From: JBDSLU01 sp039916225
Lineage (GTDB): Bacteria > Acidobacteriota > Vicinamibacteria > Vicinamibacterales > Vicinamibacteraceae
DNA: 22,347 nt
Direction: 5' to 3'
Assembly: GCA_039916225.1 (NCBI GenBank)
Contig: JBDSLU010000402.1
Coordinates: 1 to 22,347, forward strand
Of this stretch, positions 21,886-22,347 are shown piece by piece. The translations under genes and the position numbers were made by a program. The notes beneath the pieces are model-generated. The model was not told the DNA's origin and made no database searches. It worked only from the letters and a program-made list of their open reading frames with translations. Within the stretch, counting starts at the first letter, position 1. Each line of letters opens with the position of its first letter.

Positions 21886-22347
21886 TCACCGGTGAAGCCA
21901 CATTCGCAGCGCGGACAGCAACTGGTCGGTGTTGACCGGCTTGGCGAGGTAGTCCGAGGCGCCGGCCTCGAAGCACTTCTCCCGGTCGCCCTTCATCGCC
22001 TTGGCCGTCAGCGCGACGATCGGCAGGCGCTGCAGGGCGGGGTTCTCGCGGATCCGCCGCATCGTCTGATAGCCGTCCATCTCCGGCATCATGATGTCCA
22101 TCAGCACGATCGACAGGTCGTCGGTCCGCTCGAGCAGCTCGATCGCCTCGCTGCCGGTGCTCGCCGTCAGCACTTTCATCCCGCGCCGCTCGAGGACGCT
22201 CGACAGCGCGAAGATGTTGCGGACGTCGTCGTCGACCACCAGGACGGCCTTGCCGACCAGGTCGTCGTCCGAGCGGTGCAGTCGCTCGAGCATCTTCTGC
22301 TTCTCGCGCGGCAGTTTCGACGTCACGCGATGCAGGAACAGCGACGT
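21886..22347 (-). CDS. Large hybrid histidine kinase, C-terminal receiver only
   Basis: The last 153 residues of a gene whose start is beyond the window. The frame is open at the edge, and the residues TSLFLHRV before the first available GTG fit the linker seen between receivers of large HAMP/GAF hybrid kinases (typically SLFLHRV...LP...ML). The receiver has VVDDDVRNIFAL, acceptor Asp in LMDIMMPEMDG, Thr in VALTAKAM and Lys in YLAKPV, so all phosphotransfer residues are present. Treating the GTG at 22326 as a true start would cut this linker, so I annotate the frame as partial. It probably feeds the hybrid kinase 38 bases downstream, whose N-terminal receiver could accept its phosphate. Confidence 0.85.
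   Translation of the reverse strand, partial: TSLFLHRVTSKLPREKQKMLERLHRSDDDLVGKAVLVVDDDVRNIFALSSVLERRGMKVLTASTGSEAIELLERTDDLSIVLMDIMMPEMDGYQTMRRIRENPALQRLPIVALTAKAMKGDREKCFEAGASDYLAKPVNTDQLLSALRMWLHR

Noticed and set aside
20000..21895. 631-aa plus-strand open frame over the hybrid kinase
   Set aside because: Its composition is that of an antisense shadow, and it overlaps two well-supported genes.

Overview
The window is about 22.3 kb of GC-rich bacterial DNA (roughly 65-70% GC). It is tightly packed, with several overlapping start/stop codons and no intergenic gap above about 260 bases. It has no rRNA, tRNA, CRISPR array or recognisable insertion sequence. The gene mix is a MASE1 hybrid kinase, many His-Asp phosphorelay proteins, a Ser/Thr kinase beside a WD40-caspase protein, DUF4384 and DUF4412 secreted proteins, and an M49 peptidase. 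This suits a large-genome soil-type Acidobacteriota, perhaps Vicinamibacteria. That placement is inference from gene content and composition; there is no phylogenetic marker.

Layout. (1) 1-2594, plus strand: the 3' end of a probable LD-carboxypeptidase, overlapped by a MASE1-PAS-histidine kinase-receiver gene. (2) 2598-4425, minus strand: a 68-aa charged helical protein, a receiver-first histidine kinase and a single-domain receiver, the last two overlapping. This group converges on region 1 with 3 bases between the stops. (3) 4679-11494, minus strand: a three-gene cassette of a membrane Ser/Thr protein kinase with an extracytoplasmic DUF4384-like domain, a 1343-aa exported protein with about 14 WD40-like blades and a C-terminal caspase-fold peptidase with an intact His/Cys pair, and an exported DUF4384 protein. 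(4) 11735-16321, minus strand: a beta-CASP metallo-hydrolase, an M49 dipeptidyl peptidase and a ThrE-type exporter, overlapping or nearly so. (5) 16322-16547: a non-coding region with a promoter, a perfect inverted repeat and a long hairpin of degenerate TTGGRAG units. (6) 16548-18413, minus strand: a PAS-PAS-GAF-GGDEF diguanylate cyclase. (7) 18536-20217, plus strand: a secreted DUF4412 protein and a MetF-like protein. (8) 20222-22347, minus strand: a receiver-kinase-receiver hybrid and the C-terminal receiver of another kinase that runs off the window.

The strongest candidate for an under-described system is region 3. Its kinase and third gene share the same DUF4384-type module, so both probably meet a common partner on the outer face of the membrane, plausibly the exported WD40-caspase protein. 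The DNA just upstream holds an imperfect palindrome, a direct repeat and a nested hairpin, and the kinase reading frame begins with a nine-base C run. The rest of the window is mostly sensory and signalling genes: at least seven of the sixteen genes carry phosphorelay, c-di-GMP or Ser/Thr kinase domains.
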